This document shows positions 34,718 to 43,944 of a stretch of 61,758 bases of DNA, piece by piece. The position numbers and the translations under genes were made by a program. Source of the stretch: an uncultured Bacteroidales bacterium (lineage in GTDB: Bacteria; Bacteroidota; Bacteroidia; Bacteroidales; UBA932). How positions within the stretch are numbered: the stretch's first letter is position 1; the number at the start of each line of letters is the position of its first letter. The notes under the pieces are model-generated. The model was given only the letters and a program-made list of their open reading frames with translations, was not told where the DNA came from and searched no databases. Where the stretch lies: assembly GCA_944323345.1 (NCBI GenBank), contig CALUSC010000009.1, positions 1 to 61,758 on the forward strand. The letters run 5' to 3'.

Positions 34718-37714
34718 ATGAAAAAAATCATACTATCGGTATTGGCCGCACTGGCATTTGCGGCAGCTGCATCGGCAGACGGGATACCATCCCTTGAATA
34801 TAAAGGAAAGGCATTGGACGGCCTGACAGGAGACGGAAAAGTCCTGGTCAGGACGGCTCCTGACGGTTTTGCATCGGTCAGGGGCAGAGACTTGTCCGGT
34901 CGGATAAGGACGGGCGGAAACGTGACCTGCTCGTCGTTCTTCCCGGGCGGCGTGTCTTATTCGTTCGATGACGGTTCGGAAATCCTTTACGGGACATTGC
35001 CCGAACTTGGGTTCTTTGCCGCCGTACAGTCAGTTTCCGATCCTGAGACGGAATTGCCGGAAGGCAGCGGAATGACCATTAAAGCCTGGCAGGGCGGTGA
35101 CGGGCGACTTACGTTGCTGAGCGAAAGGAAACCGGGAAGGAAATGGTCTTTGGAAAATCTGAAGGAAGCCGCATACAGACCGTACGCGGAAGGCCTTTTC
35201 ACCGATACTCCAGATGATACGCTGGATATGGCCGTGCAGTTTTCACAATATCTTCTGGATCTGGGATATAACGGTGAATTCATGCTATGCGAACTGTTCC
35301 GCTGGCTCGACATCTGGGCACGCGATCTCGGTTCGGGACTGCTTCCCGGCGCACTTGTTTCCGGACGTCAGGCCCAGGGCAGGCAGTCTCTGGAATATGA
35401 TCTGGAACGCTATGCGCTGATGTCTCCGTCGTATTGCAAGAACTCCAACGACCCGTCCCAGGGAGGTACGGCGGAAGGCATAGGCTGGACAGTCAGGTCT
35501 ATATGGAACTACTATCTGTGTTCAGGCGACAGGAAGACCCTCGAATCCGACATGGCGGTCATGCGTCCGTGGGTGGAATGGTGGATAAGACGCGACTACG
35601 ACCATGACGGGCTTGTGATAGACGTCACGGAATTCATGGACCACATGATCATGATGCTGACGACCGACGGCGTGATGACACTTGCAGCCGGAGCCATGTA
35701 TTCGGGCATGCTGCTCTATTCGGAGAAAATAGAACGCGAACTCGGAAATACGGAAGCCGCCGACAGATATGCTGTCCTGCATGACAGGACAATAAATGCG
35801 CTGAACACGCAATACTGGAACGAGTCCGGCGGATATTTCAATAATATGATTCTCTGGGGCGACGTCAGCTGCAGAAGTGCGCAGCCGTCGCAAAGCATGC
35901 TTCTGAAAATGGGTGCGACCGACCCTGCCAGGGCGGTTTCTGCCCTGGGCTGGCTGAAAAGCCACAACTGGGGCGAATACGGTTCCGTCACGATAGTCCC
36001 GAAAATGAACCATGTTCCGCTGACGAATGACCAGAATGTGAAAATCTGGCCGTGGTGGAACCTGTGGGAGTCGGAGGCGAGATTCAGATACGGAGATCCG
36101 GAAGGAGGATACAGGCTCCTGCATCTGGCCGCGAAGACTATCGGACATGAGAAATATCCCGGACTGCTCGAAGAAACCCTCGACCTGGACGGCAGCAGTT
36201 ACGGAGGGAATGCATTCCCGACGGGTGCCGGAAATCTGATGGATGTAGTCGTGAAGGATCTTTTCGGAATAGAAATCCTTTCGCCCGGATGGAAGGAAAT
36301 CAAAGTATTGCCGGCAGTGCCTGCCGGCTGGAAAGACTGGAAAATCAGGGTCCCTCTTCCTGGCGGTTCCGACCTGGAGGTGACATGTTCCGGCGGCCGG
36401 CTTTCCGTCAGGACAGACGGGAAAAGCCCGGTGAAGGTTGTCTATACTTCGGAAAATGCGGAAGTGTCGGGAGCGGAACACAGGATATGGGTGCCGGAAG
36501 ATACGGAGCCTGCAGTTTATGAAAAAGTGGAAAAGACAGTTCCCGAACCGCTGAGGCCCGGGAAAACGGTATGGTTCCACGATGCCGGATTCCATGCCGG
36601 GAATCCCGGATGCGCTGCGGCAGGACTTGTGGATGTGGAAGGACTTGAAAATCTGCCGGAGTCGGATACGGACTATCTTGTGGTCGGCGGCAACAGCCTT
36701 CCTCTTTATACACGCAGCGGGGCTTCAGTAAAGAAAATCCTGGAAAAATTCGTGGACCGCGGGGGCTATGTGATATTCTTCGGGGCCGATACCGGACGCA
36801 GGACAGACCAGGACGGTGCAGGAATCCTCGGAGAACAGTGCGGTATAATAGACTGGAAACAATACCTTCCGGCACGGGAGAAAATATATTTCCATGGCTG
36901 GCGGTCCGAATCCCCCGCCCCTGGAGAATACGCATATACGGCAGCCTTCTCCCTCCCGGAACATTTCGAAGGGAAAGATCTCATCCTGGAATGCGGACAG
37001 ATGACAGGCCGGGATTCCGTCTTCGTAAACGGACATTTCATAGCCTGCTGCGACGATATGATACCGGCCATGAAGCAGGAATATCCGACGGAGACTGACT
37101 ATCCGCACCGCCACTTCCATAAAAGGCTGAGCAGGATCTATACCGTCTCCTCTGAAGACGCAGCTTACGGCGGTTTCATTTTCGGCGGTGAAAATACTGT
37201 GGAAATCCGCATCCACGGCGACGGCTGCATGGAAGGACTGTCGATGGACTCTTCCCCGAACATATCGGTGGCATCGGACACGTATGAATGGCAGTTTACG
37301 GACGAGGATATTCCGGATACCGGATTCGACTATCCGAAACGCAAGGGCATAAATTACTGGGGCAGCGAACAGTTCTTCAACTCATGGAGTACGGCCCAAG
37401 GCCTTTTCGGCTTCCGCATAGACGGGAAAGGCTTTTTCCCTGCAGAAGGTACGGTACTGGAATCCATGCCTTCCTACAAGATCCCGGTCACGTCGGCATA
37501 TACCGACTTTGCGGTCTTCGCACCGGCGAATTTCGAGGTCCTCGCCTATACTTCCACCAGCCAGCGGCTTCTCTATCCGCAGGAGACCGAGCGTTTCCCG
37601 TGCGCCGTACGGGTTTCACACGGTGACGGAGGCTATATCCTCATAGCTCCGGAACTCGCGAAAGGCGTGATCGGCGAAGAAATATTAGGTCTTATAACAA
37701 CAGGAAAATTATGA
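34718..37714 (+). CDS. Periplasmic (alpha/alpha)6-type glycosidase with extra C-terminal domains
   Basis: 998 residues with a signal peptidase I type leader (AAAASADG). Residues about 175-525 look like a six-hairpin catalytic domain (ELFRWLDIWARDLGSGLLPG, GTAEGIGWTVRSIWNYYLCSGD, NVKIWPWWNLWESEARF, GNAFPTGAGNLMDVV), then a beta-sandwich (KEIKVLPAVPAGWKDW). Unusually, about 613-690 resembles a class-I glutamine-amidotransferase-like or ThuA-like fold (DYLVVGGNS, FVDRGGYVIFFGADTG), and about 739-847 a jelly-roll (DLILECGQMTGRDSVFVNG). The family cannot be named with confidence; GH78/GH63/GH95-like clans are candidates. It overlaps the next gene by four bases. Confidence 0.72.
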   Translation: MKKIILSVLAALAFAAAASADGIPSLEYKGKALDGLTGDGKVLVRTAPDGFASVRGRDLSGRIRTGGNVTCSSFFPGGVSYSFDDGSEILYGTLPELGFFAAVQSVSDPETELPEGSGMTIKAWQGGDGRLTLLSERKPGRKWSLENLKEAAYRPYAEGLFTDTPDDTLDMAVQFSQYLLDLGYNGEFMLCELFRWLDIWARDLGSGLLPGALVSGRQAQGRQSLEYDLERYALMSPSYCKNSNDPSQGGTAEGIGWTVRSIWNYYLCSGDRKTLESDMAVMRPWVEWWIRRDYDHDGLVIDVTEFMDHMIMMLTTDGVMTLAAGAMYSGMLLYSEKIERELGNTEAADRYAVLHDRTINALNTQYWNESGGYFNNMILWGDVSCRSAQPSQSMLLKMGATDPARAVSALGWLKSHNWGEYGSVTIVPKMNHVPLTNDQNVKIWPWWNLWESEARFRYGDPEGGYRLLHLAAKTIGHEKYPGLLEETLDLDGSSYGGNAFPTGAGNLMDVVVKDLFGIEILSPGWKEIKVLPAVPAGWKDWKIRVPLPGGSDLEVTCSGGRLSVRTDGKSPVKVVYTSENAEVSGAEHRIWVPEDTEPAVYEKVEKTVPEPLRPGKTVWFHDAGFHAGNPGCAAAGLVDVEGLENLPESDTDYLVVGGNSLPLYTRSGASVKKILEKFVDRGGYVIFFGADTGRRTDQDGAGILGEQCGIIDWKQYLPAREKIYFHGWRSESPAPGEYAYTAAFSLPEHFEGKDLILECGQMTGRDSVFVNGHFIACCDDMIPAMKQEYPTETDYPHRHFHKRLSRIYTVSSEDAAYGGFIFGGENTVEIRIHGDGCMEGLSMDSSPNISVASDTYEWQFTDEDIPDTGFDYPKRKGINYWGSEQFFNSWSTAQGLFGFRIDGKGFFPAEGTVLESMPSYKIPVTSAYTDFAVFAPANFEVLAYTSTSQRLLYPQETERFPCAVRVSHGDGGYILIAPELAKGVIGEEILGLITTGKL

Positions 37715-39843
37715 AAAAGACAGGATTGGCATTTGTGCTCGCTGCACTCGCAATATTTCCGGCAGCCGCTTCTGACCTGGTGGCGGACTATCGTTTCGCC
37801 CCGCAATGGCACTGTTCTACACCGGCTTTCCCGGACGATTCCTGCAAGACTGTCGTTGGTCCTGACGGCACCCTCCTTTACGATTATGGAGGCCCGTTCT
37901 TCCCATATACGCAGAATCTCGGATTCGATACGGCCATAACTGTCTGTGCGGACGAGAACCAGGTGTTTGAGGGACAGAAACTGATGTCCGCGAAAGTCCC
38001 TGTCACGATTACTTCATGGCAGTGCGGCGGCGTGGATATCCGCCAGGCGGTATTTTCCGTCTCGGCTGATATACTGGAATCGGGAAGGCTCGTACATCCG
38101 CAGAAAAGAGACAGGGAAGACGTGGTGCTGATAACCGCAGTGAACACTTCATCCCTGACAGCGGTCCTGTCACCGAAAATCATAGTGAACTCCACGGAGG
38201 CGGTATCTGTGGACGGACGGGAAATCCTGGTCGGGAAAGCGAGATTCGCATTCAGCGGGACCGTGGCATCTGTCAGGACGAATCTCGGTCCGTCGAAGAC
38301 TGTCGTGGATCTCGAATCCGTAAAACTGGCTCCCGGAGAGAGCCTTTCCCTGGCCGGACTCTATGACAACGCCATGCCGTCTGCCCTGCTGGAAAAGATG
38401 CTGTCTTCGCCGGAGCAGTTCCCCGATGAGGCTGAAAAGCTTCTGGAAAACATTGCCGCCTACTGGAATGACACGGCCGACATACCATACGGACACATTT
38501 CCGTTCCTGACAGGGAAATACAGAACCTTATAGATGCTTCCGTCCGCGGTATATGGCAGGCCAGGGAAATCAGGAACGGGGATATAAGCTTCCAGGTCGG
38601 CCCTACCTGTTACAGAGGCCTGTGGATTGTGGACGGGGCCTTCATATCGGAAACTGCCGCCATACTCGGCAGGGGAGAAGAGGCCCGCAACGGCATCGAA
38701 CACAGCCTGTCTTTCCAGAAACCTACGGGCGAATTCGCCAAACTGAATCCGACATTCTGGAAAGAAAACGGCATAATCCTCTGGACCTGCGTACGTCATG
38801 CGATGCTGACCCAGGATAAGGAATGGCTGCTTTCGCACTGGGACGAACTTTCCCGGACAGTGGATTTCATCCACGTTCTGAGAGAGCGTACGGATACGAC
38901 CCGGACACCTCTGGATGACGGCCTGATTCCTGCCGGCTATATCGACGGAGGTCTGAACGGAGGTGTTGATATTCCGGAATATTCCAATGTGTTATGGAAT
39001 CTTGCCGGCCTGAAGGCGATGGTCGGCGCTGCCCGGTGGACAGGCAGGACTGAAGATGCGGAAAAATGGCAGGACGAGTACGAAGATTTCCACGCATGTT
39101 TCCTGAAAGCCGCAGAAAGGGATATGGCTGTCGACGATGCCGGGAACATGTACCTGAACGATATAATGGATGAAAGTCAGAGAAGTCTTCCCCAGCGTGC
39201 ACAGTGGGCGTTCTGCCAGAGCATTTATCCGGGACAGCTTTTCAGCAGGGGAGACCCGATTGCCGAAGGCACGCTGGACATGCTCGACAATTCATTGCAG
39301 GAGGGCCTGGTAGTCGGGACAGGATGGCTGGACGACGGCCTCTGGAATTATTTTGCCAGTTTCCATGCGCATGCCAGCCTGTGGATGGGAAGGCCGGAAA
39401 AGGCTGTAGCCTCCCTTTACGCATTCGCGAACCATGCGAGCCCTCTTTATGTCTGGAGGGAAGAGCAGATGCCCCGCGACAGGCAGATGGAGTTTGTCGG
39501 GGAAATGCCCCATAACTGGGGAAGCGCCGAGTTCGTCAGACTGGTCGTCCATCTTCTGGCGCTGGACAGAGGGGATGAACTGCATCTTCTGGAAGGTCTG
39601 CCGGAAACATGGCTTTCTCCTGGCATGAAAACATCCCTTGAAGACATAGCCACTCCTTTCGGGAACCTGACTTTCAGCCTGGAAGTCTCCGAAGACGGGA
39701 AAACGGCCCGTCTGGTGACTGAACCCCTGTCTGGAGAATGTGGAAGATTAGTGCTGCACACAGGCAGCTGGGGCAGGACGGAAGACGGGAACATCATGGC
39801 GCTGGACCCGGAAAAACGGAATGAAGTCATAATATTACTTTGA
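37711..39843 (+). CDS. Periplasmic six-hairpin glycosidase
   Basis: 710 residues with a signal peptide (IFPAAASD). An N-terminal beta-sandwich (about 22-240) is followed by a six-hairpin barrel: GPTCYRGLWIVDGAFISETAAILGRG, KENGIILWTCVRHAMLTQD, NVLWNLAGLKAMV, GTGWLDDGLWNYFASFHAH, MPHNWGSAEFVRLV. This arrangement is like GH78- or GH15-related enzymes, but the family is not assigned. A periplasmic exo-acting role on oligosaccharide brought in by SusCD is inferred. The four-base overlap with the previous gene suggests coupled expression. Confidence 0.72.
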   Translation: MKKTGLAFVLAALAIFPAAASDLVADYRFAPQWHCSTPAFPDDSCKTVVGPDGTLLYDYGGPFFPYTQNLGFDTAITVCADENQVFEGQKLMSAKVPVTITSWQCGGVDIRQAVFSVSADILESGRLVHPQKRDREDVVLITAVNTSSLTAVLSPKIIVNSTEAVSVDGREILVGKARFAFSGTVASVRTNLGPSKTVVDLESVKLAPGESLSLAGLYDNAMPSALLEKMLSSPEQFPDEAEKLLENIAAYWNDTADIPYGHISVPDREIQNLIDASVRGIWQAREIRNGDISFQVGPTCYRGLWIVDGAFISETAAILGRGEEARNGIEHSLSFQKPTGEFAKLNPTFWKENGIILWTCVRHAMLTQDKEWLLSHWDELSRTVDFIHVLRERTDTTRTPLDDGLIPAGYIDGGLNGGVDIPEYSNVLWNLAGLKAMVGAARWTGRTEDAEKWQDEYEDFHACFLKAAERDMAVDDAGNMYLNDIMDESQRSLPQRAQWAFCQSIYPGQLFSRGDPIAEGTLDMLDNSLQEGLVVGTGWLDDGLWNYFASFHAHASLWMGRPEKAVASLYAFANHASPLYVWREEQMPRDRQMEFVGEMPHNWGSAEFVRLVVHLLALDRGDELHLLEGLPETWLSPGMKTSLEDIATPFGNLTFSLEVSEDGKTARLVTEPLSGECGRLVLHTGSWGRTEDGNIMALDPEKRNEVIILL

Positions 39844-39857
39844 TAAAATCTGAAGAT

Positions 39858-40418
39858 ATGAACGGAAATGGATTGATCAGGATGCCGGAACTTTTTTTTA
39901 CCGGACAGAATCTTGAAGGAAACGAAGTGGTGCCGAGTGTCCGTACATTGGGAGACATAATCGGGATTTTCGAAGACAGGGAAACTGCTTCCGGAATGGA
40001 CATGGCGCAGACAGCATATTCGGTATCATCCGCGTTCCCTGTCCCGGAGGGAACTCCCGGCGGACTGTTTTTCGGAATCACCAGGATAATGCCGGGGAAG
40101 GTGGGGAATGAATATTTCATGACCAAGGGACATTTCCACAGGAACGAAGACACCGCCGAATTTTACTGGGGAGTGGAAGGCGAAGGAGTCCTGATACTTA
40201 TGGACAGGAACAGGAATGTATGGGCTGAAAGGATGTTCCCCGGAAGCCTTCATTACATACCCGGGAAAGTGGCCCACAGGGTGGCCAATATCGGCGTCAC
40301 CCCTCTTGTTTTCGATGCGTGCTGGCCGTCTGATGCCGGGCACAATTACGAAGAGATAGCCGCCGGAGGATTTGCCATGAGGCTGAAGGAAGTGAACGGT
40401 CTCCCGACTTTAGTCTGA
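39858..40418 (+). CDS. Cupin-type glucose-6-phosphate isomerase
   Basis: 186 residues from the ATG at 39858; an in-frame TTG at 39840 overlaps the previous stop. The cPGI metal site is evident: TKGHFHRNEDTAEFYWGVEGEGVLIL and later PGSLHYIPGKVAHRVANIG. This family, first known from archaea, interconverts glucose-6-phosphate and fructose-6-phosphate without the usual PGI fold. The ROK kinase follows by six bases, giving glucose to fructose-6-phosphate. A second, more distant cupin of this family lies at 43140. Confidence 0.87.
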   Translation: MNGNGLIRMPELFFTGQNLEGNEVVPSVRTLGDIIGIFEDRETASGMDMAQTAYSVSSAFPVPEGTPGGLFFGITRIMPGKVGNEYFMTKGHFHRNEDTAEFYWGVEGEGVLILMDRNRNVWAERMFPGSLHYIPGKVAHRVANIGVTPLVFDACWPSDAGHNYEEIAAGGFAMRLKEVNGLPTLV

Positions 40419-40424
40419 CGTGCC

Positions 40425-41360
40425 ATGAAGTACACTGCAGGTATAGATTTGGGCGGGACCATCATCAAGATCGGTCTAAACGGCGGAGGGAAGCTTCTGG
40501 GCACAGTCAGGATTCCTGCGGATTCGGCTGCCGGCCTCGGCCCGGCATTGGACCGTATAGCCGGTGCCGTCGACAGTCTTGCGGCTGAATTCCATGCAGA
40601 CAGGATTACGGGTGTGGCCCTGGCTTTTCCCGGGATAGTGGACGTGAAGGCAGGCAGGGCTGCCGGGACCAATGCAAAATACTGCGACGCCCCGTCCCTC
40701 GATCTCGCAGCCTGGACGGAAAGACACTGGAAAGGGGCCCGTTTCGCGATAGACAACGATGCCCGTATGGCGGCAGTCGGAGAGTGGAAGGCCGGAGCCG
40801 GGGCCGGCTGCGATAATATGGTGATGATGACCATAGGTACCGGCATAGGTACCGGCGCTGTAGTGGACGGACGTCTGATTTACGGCAGGAACTGGTGCGC
40901 CGGAGCTCTCGGAGGACATTTTACAGTAGATTTCAGAGGCAGGAAATGTACCTGCGGCAACACAGGCTGTGTGGAGGCCCTCGCCTCATCGTATTTTCTG
41001 CCGCAGATAATCGCCGCTGTTCCCGGACTGGACGATGAATTCAGAAACGACCCGGAAAACAGGAATTTCAAGGCCCTGTTCGGGCAATATGTTTCCGGAA
41101 GCAGGAATGCGGCCGCAGTAGTGGAGTACTGTATGGATGTGTGGAGCGCCGCCGTCATCGATTATGTCCACGCCTATGACCCTGAGATTGTCGTTCTGGG
41201 AGGCGGAATCATGAAAAGCGCGGATATCATCATCCCGTATATTGACCGGAAGGTCAATGCTTCGGCTTTCCGTCCGGAAGGTGCCGGAGATGTCCGTATC
41301 GTGGCTGCGGCTCTCGGAGATGACGCCGCGATAATCGGGGCTGACTATTATTTTGAATGA
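40425..41360 (+). CDS. ROK-family sugar kinase
   Basis: 311 residues. The ATP-binding N-terminus is AGIDLGGTIIKIGL, the catalytic Asp lies in FAIDNDARMAA, and the ROK zinc motif is CTCGNTGCVEALASS. Specificity is not certain, but the neighbouring phosphohexose isomerases point to glucose or mannose. It has no N-terminal helix-turn-helix, so it is a kinase rather than a ROK repressor. Cytosolic. Confidence 0.88.
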   Translation: MKYTAGIDLGGTIIKIGLNGGGKLLGTVRIPADSAAGLGPALDRIAGAVDSLAAEFHADRITGVALAFPGIVDVKAGRAAGTNAKYCDAPSLDLAAWTERHWKGARFAIDNDARMAAVGEWKAGAGAGCDNMVMMTIGTGIGTGAVVDGRLIYGRNWCAGALGGHFTVDFRGRKCTCGNTGCVEALASSYFLPQIIAAVPGLDDEFRNDPENRNFKALFGQYVSGSRNAAAVVEYCMDVWSAAVIDYVHAYDPEIVVLGGGIMKSADIIIPYIDRKVNASAFRPEGAGDVRIVAAALGDDAAIIGADYYFE

Positions 41361-41373
41361 GATAAAAAACCGA

Positions 41374-43143
41374 ATGATGAAAAGTTATTTACCTAAAGGG
41401 TTGAAATCAAATTACGACAAATATCCGGTGGTGCAGGTGGCAGGTCATCAGGATGACTGCATCTGCGGCTGGGACAGGATAGTACGGGAATTGAAAGGCA
41501 AGCTTCCGGAAAATTCAGTACTGGCGGTGGAGTGTTATCAGGGAGTGTTAGAGGATGAAGTGGCGGAAGCTCTCGTGAAAGGGCTCGGTGACGTGGACCT
41601 GTACCGTACAGGGGATTTCATGAAGTCTGAAAAGGAGCTCTATGCCATTTTGGGAGAGGATATTACTGATGACAGGATATTCGGGTTCATCACCAGACGT
41701 ACCATGGATGTCTACTTCGATGAGGACAAGGTCGCGGCGGCGAGGGAAAAAATCCGGGAGTCCGCACATGCGCGCCCGCAGGTGGTTCTCGGCGTCGGAG
41801 CTTCCTATGTCTGCCGGGAATGGGGCCTTCTGGCGTATCTCGATATGGCCAGGTGGGAAATCCAGCAGAGATTCAGGAAAAACCTGGTCTCAAATGTCGG
41901 TTTCGCGAACCGGAATGAAAATGCCGGCCTGAAATACAAGCAGGGCTTTTTCGTGGACTGGAGAATCTGCGACAGGTGGAAAAAGAAGATAATCCGCAAG
42001 GTAGATTATTTCATCGATACCAACGCATCCGGTTCTCCGAAAATGATCCCGGCCGGGGCTTTCTTCGCAGGTCTTGAACAGACCGTGGCCAGACCGTTCC
42101 GTGTCGTTCCTTATTTCGACAGGGGAGTCTGGGGAGGCCAGTGGATGAAGGAAGTCTGCGATCTGGACAGGGATGCAGTCAACTTCGCGTGGTGCTTCGA
42201 CTGTGTGCCTGAAGAAAACAGTCTTTATCTCGGCTTTAAGGACGTGAAATTCGAGATACCTTCTGTAGATGTAGTGTTTTTCCATCCGGCGGAACTGCTC
42301 GGCGACAATGTGTACGGCCGTTTCGGAGATGAATTCCCGATCCGTTTCGACTTTCTGGACACTATGGACGGAGGGAATCTCAGCCTGCAGGTGCATCCGC
42401 TGATAGAATATATCCAGGAAAAGTTCGGAATGCATTATACGCAGGAAGAAAGCTATTACATACTGGATGCGGAAGATGATGCCAAAGTGTATCTCGGCCT
42501 GAAGGAGGGCGTTTGTTCGGAAGAAATGATATCAGCCCTGGAAGATTCCCGGGAGACGGGAACTTTCGACGCTGAAAAATACGTGGGCGTCTATCCTGTG
42601 AAGAAGCATGACCACGTGCTGATTCCGCCTGGTACCATCCATTGTTCCGGCAGGAACAGCATGGTACTGGAAATCAGTGCCACTCCATATATTTTCACGT
42701 TCAAGCTCTGGGACTGGGGCCGTGTGGACTTCGACGGCAGGCCGAGGCCTATCAATATCGGTCACGGGAAGAATGTCATACAGTGGTACAGGACTGAACC
42801 GTGGGTCAGGAAAAACCTGCTTCACAGGACGGAAGCCGTGGCTGAAGGCGAAGGATGGAAAGAAGAGAAGACCGGCCTGCACGAACGCGAATTCATAGAG
42901 ACGCGCAGGCACTGGTTTACCGGCAAGGTGCACCACAATACAGATGGCTCGGTGAATGTCCTGAATCTGGTCGAGGGCCGTGAAGCTGTGGTGGAAAGTC
43001 CGTCCGGAGCCTTCGAACCTTTTGTGGTGCATTATGCCGAGACATTCATCATCCCGTCGGCCGTGGGAGAATATACCATAAGGCCTTGCGGGGAATCTGA
43101 AGGACATTTGTGTGGAACTGTCAAAGCTTATATCAGAAAATGA
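41374..43143 (+). CDS. Type I phosphomannose isomerase fused to a degenerate kinase-like domain
   Basis: 589 residues from the ATG at 41374. Residues about 240-589 are a type I phosphomannose isomerase: GVWGGQWMKEV, the metal motif LSLQVHPLIEY, MHYTQEESYYIL, and IPPGTIHCSGRNSMVLEIS. Residues 1-240 resemble a uridine-kinase/phosphoribulokinase-like P-loop fold (SVLAVECYQGVLEDE, DDRIFGFITRRTMDVYF, YLDMARWEIQQRFRKN), but the phosphate loop is VAGHQDDCICGWDRIV, with no GxxxxGK[ST]. So the first domain probably does not bind ATP in the normal way and may sense a sugar phosphate. The second half should interconvert mannose- and fructose-6-phosphate. Confidence 0.8.
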   Translation: MMKSYLPKGLKSNYDKYPVVQVAGHQDDCICGWDRIVRELKGKLPENSVLAVECYQGVLEDEVAEALVKGLGDVDLYRTGDFMKSEKELYAILGEDITDDRIFGFITRRTMDVYFDEDKVAAAREKIRESAHARPQVVLGVGASYVCREWGLLAYLDMARWEIQQRFRKNLVSNVGFANRNENAGLKYKQGFFVDWRICDRWKKKIIRKVDYFIDTNASGSPKMIPAGAFFAGLEQTVARPFRVVPYFDRGVWGGQWMKEVCDLDRDAVNFAWCFDCVPEENSLYLGFKDVKFEIPSVDVVFFHPAELLGDNVYGRFGDEFPIRFDFLDTMDGGNLSLQVHPLIEYIQEKFGMHYTQEESYYILDAEDDAKVYLGLKEGVCSEEMISALEDSRETGTFDAEKYVGVYPVKKHDHVLIPPGTIHCSGRNSMVLEISATPYIFTFKLWDWGRVDFDGRPRPINIGHGKNVIQWYRTEPWVRKNLLHRTEAVAEGEGWKEEKTGLHEREFIETRRHWFTGKVHHNTDGSVNVLNLVEGREAVVESPSGAFEPFVVHYAETFIIPSAVGEYTIRPCGESEGHLCGTVKAYIRK

Positions 43144-43934
43144 AGAATATGGAATTTTATCCGGGTTTCGATATCGAGCCCGCCTTTTCTCCCATGGGAT
43201 TCAGTTACGGTAAGGATGTATTCGGGCCTGCGGTCGAGAACCGCAGCCTGGATGACATACGCAAAAGCCTGATGGACCCGGCATGTTCCGGACCGGATAC
43301 CGTCTATTCGATAGCGATGGATACCGGCAAGATGTGCCATAAATCCGTCCTTGAAGACATGCATCTGCTTTACGGTGCAGTGGTCTACGCTTCCGGAAGA
43401 CTCGGACGTGAGCCGGTAAGAAGCCAGGGCCACATACACAACAGGTCACGGTTCAGCGGGTGGTCTACGCCGGAAGTTTATGAGATATGGACCGGAGAAG
43501 CGATAGTTTACATGCAGGAAACGGCCAAAGATCATCCGGGCAGGTGCTTTGCCGTCCATGCAGGGCCTGGAGACGTGGTCATCGTCCCTCCGTACTGGGC
43601 GCATGCCACCGTCAACGCTTCTGCAGACGAGAATGCCCCGATGGCCTTCGGCGCATGGTGCGTCAGGGATTACGGGTTCGAATACGACGATGTGAGGGCG
43701 CATAACGGTATAGCCTGGTTCCCTGTGTTCGGCAAGGACGGGAAACTGGAGTGGCTTCCGAATCCGAAATATGCGGAATCGGAACTGGTCTGCAAGTCTC
43801 CGGACGCACATCCGGAACTGGGCATAGTGCCGGGAGAGCCCATCTACACTACTTTCGAGAAAAGCCACGACGCTTTTGCATACGTGGTCCATCCTGAGCT
43901 GAAAGCCGAAGTCTGGAAAAATTACATACCATAG
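43140..43934 (+). CDS. Second cupin, glucose-6-phosphate isomerase family
   Basis: 264 residues from the ATG at 43140, which overlaps the previous stop (ATGA). The cupin core is RSQGHIHNRSRFSGWSTPEVYEIWTGEAIVY followed by AGPGDVVIVPPYWAHATVNA, keeping the His-x-His...Glu...His metal site of cPGI. It is longer than the cPGI at 39858, with about 90 extra N-terminal residues (FDIEPAFSPMGFSYG) and a C-terminal tail. It may act on a different sugar phosphate or anomer. The function is inferred from the family only. Confidence 0.75.
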   Translation: MKNMEFYPGFDIEPAFSPMGFSYGKDVFGPAVENRSLDDIRKSLMDPACSGPDTVYSIAMDTGKMCHKSVLEDMHLLYGAVVYASGRLGREPVRSQGHIHNRSRFSGWSTPEVYEIWTGEAIVYMQETAKDHPGRCFAVHAGPGDVVIVPPYWAHATVNASADENAPMAFGAWCVRDYGFEYDDVRAHNGIAWFPVFGKDGKLEWLPNPKYAESELVCKSPDAHPELGIVPGEPIYTTFEKSHDAFAYVVHPELKAEVWKNYIP

Positions 43935-43944
43935 GAGGAATGTC

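Noticed and set aside
35522-36595. A 357-codon open frame antisense to the first glycosidase
   Set aside because: No domain and fully contained within a well-supported gene.
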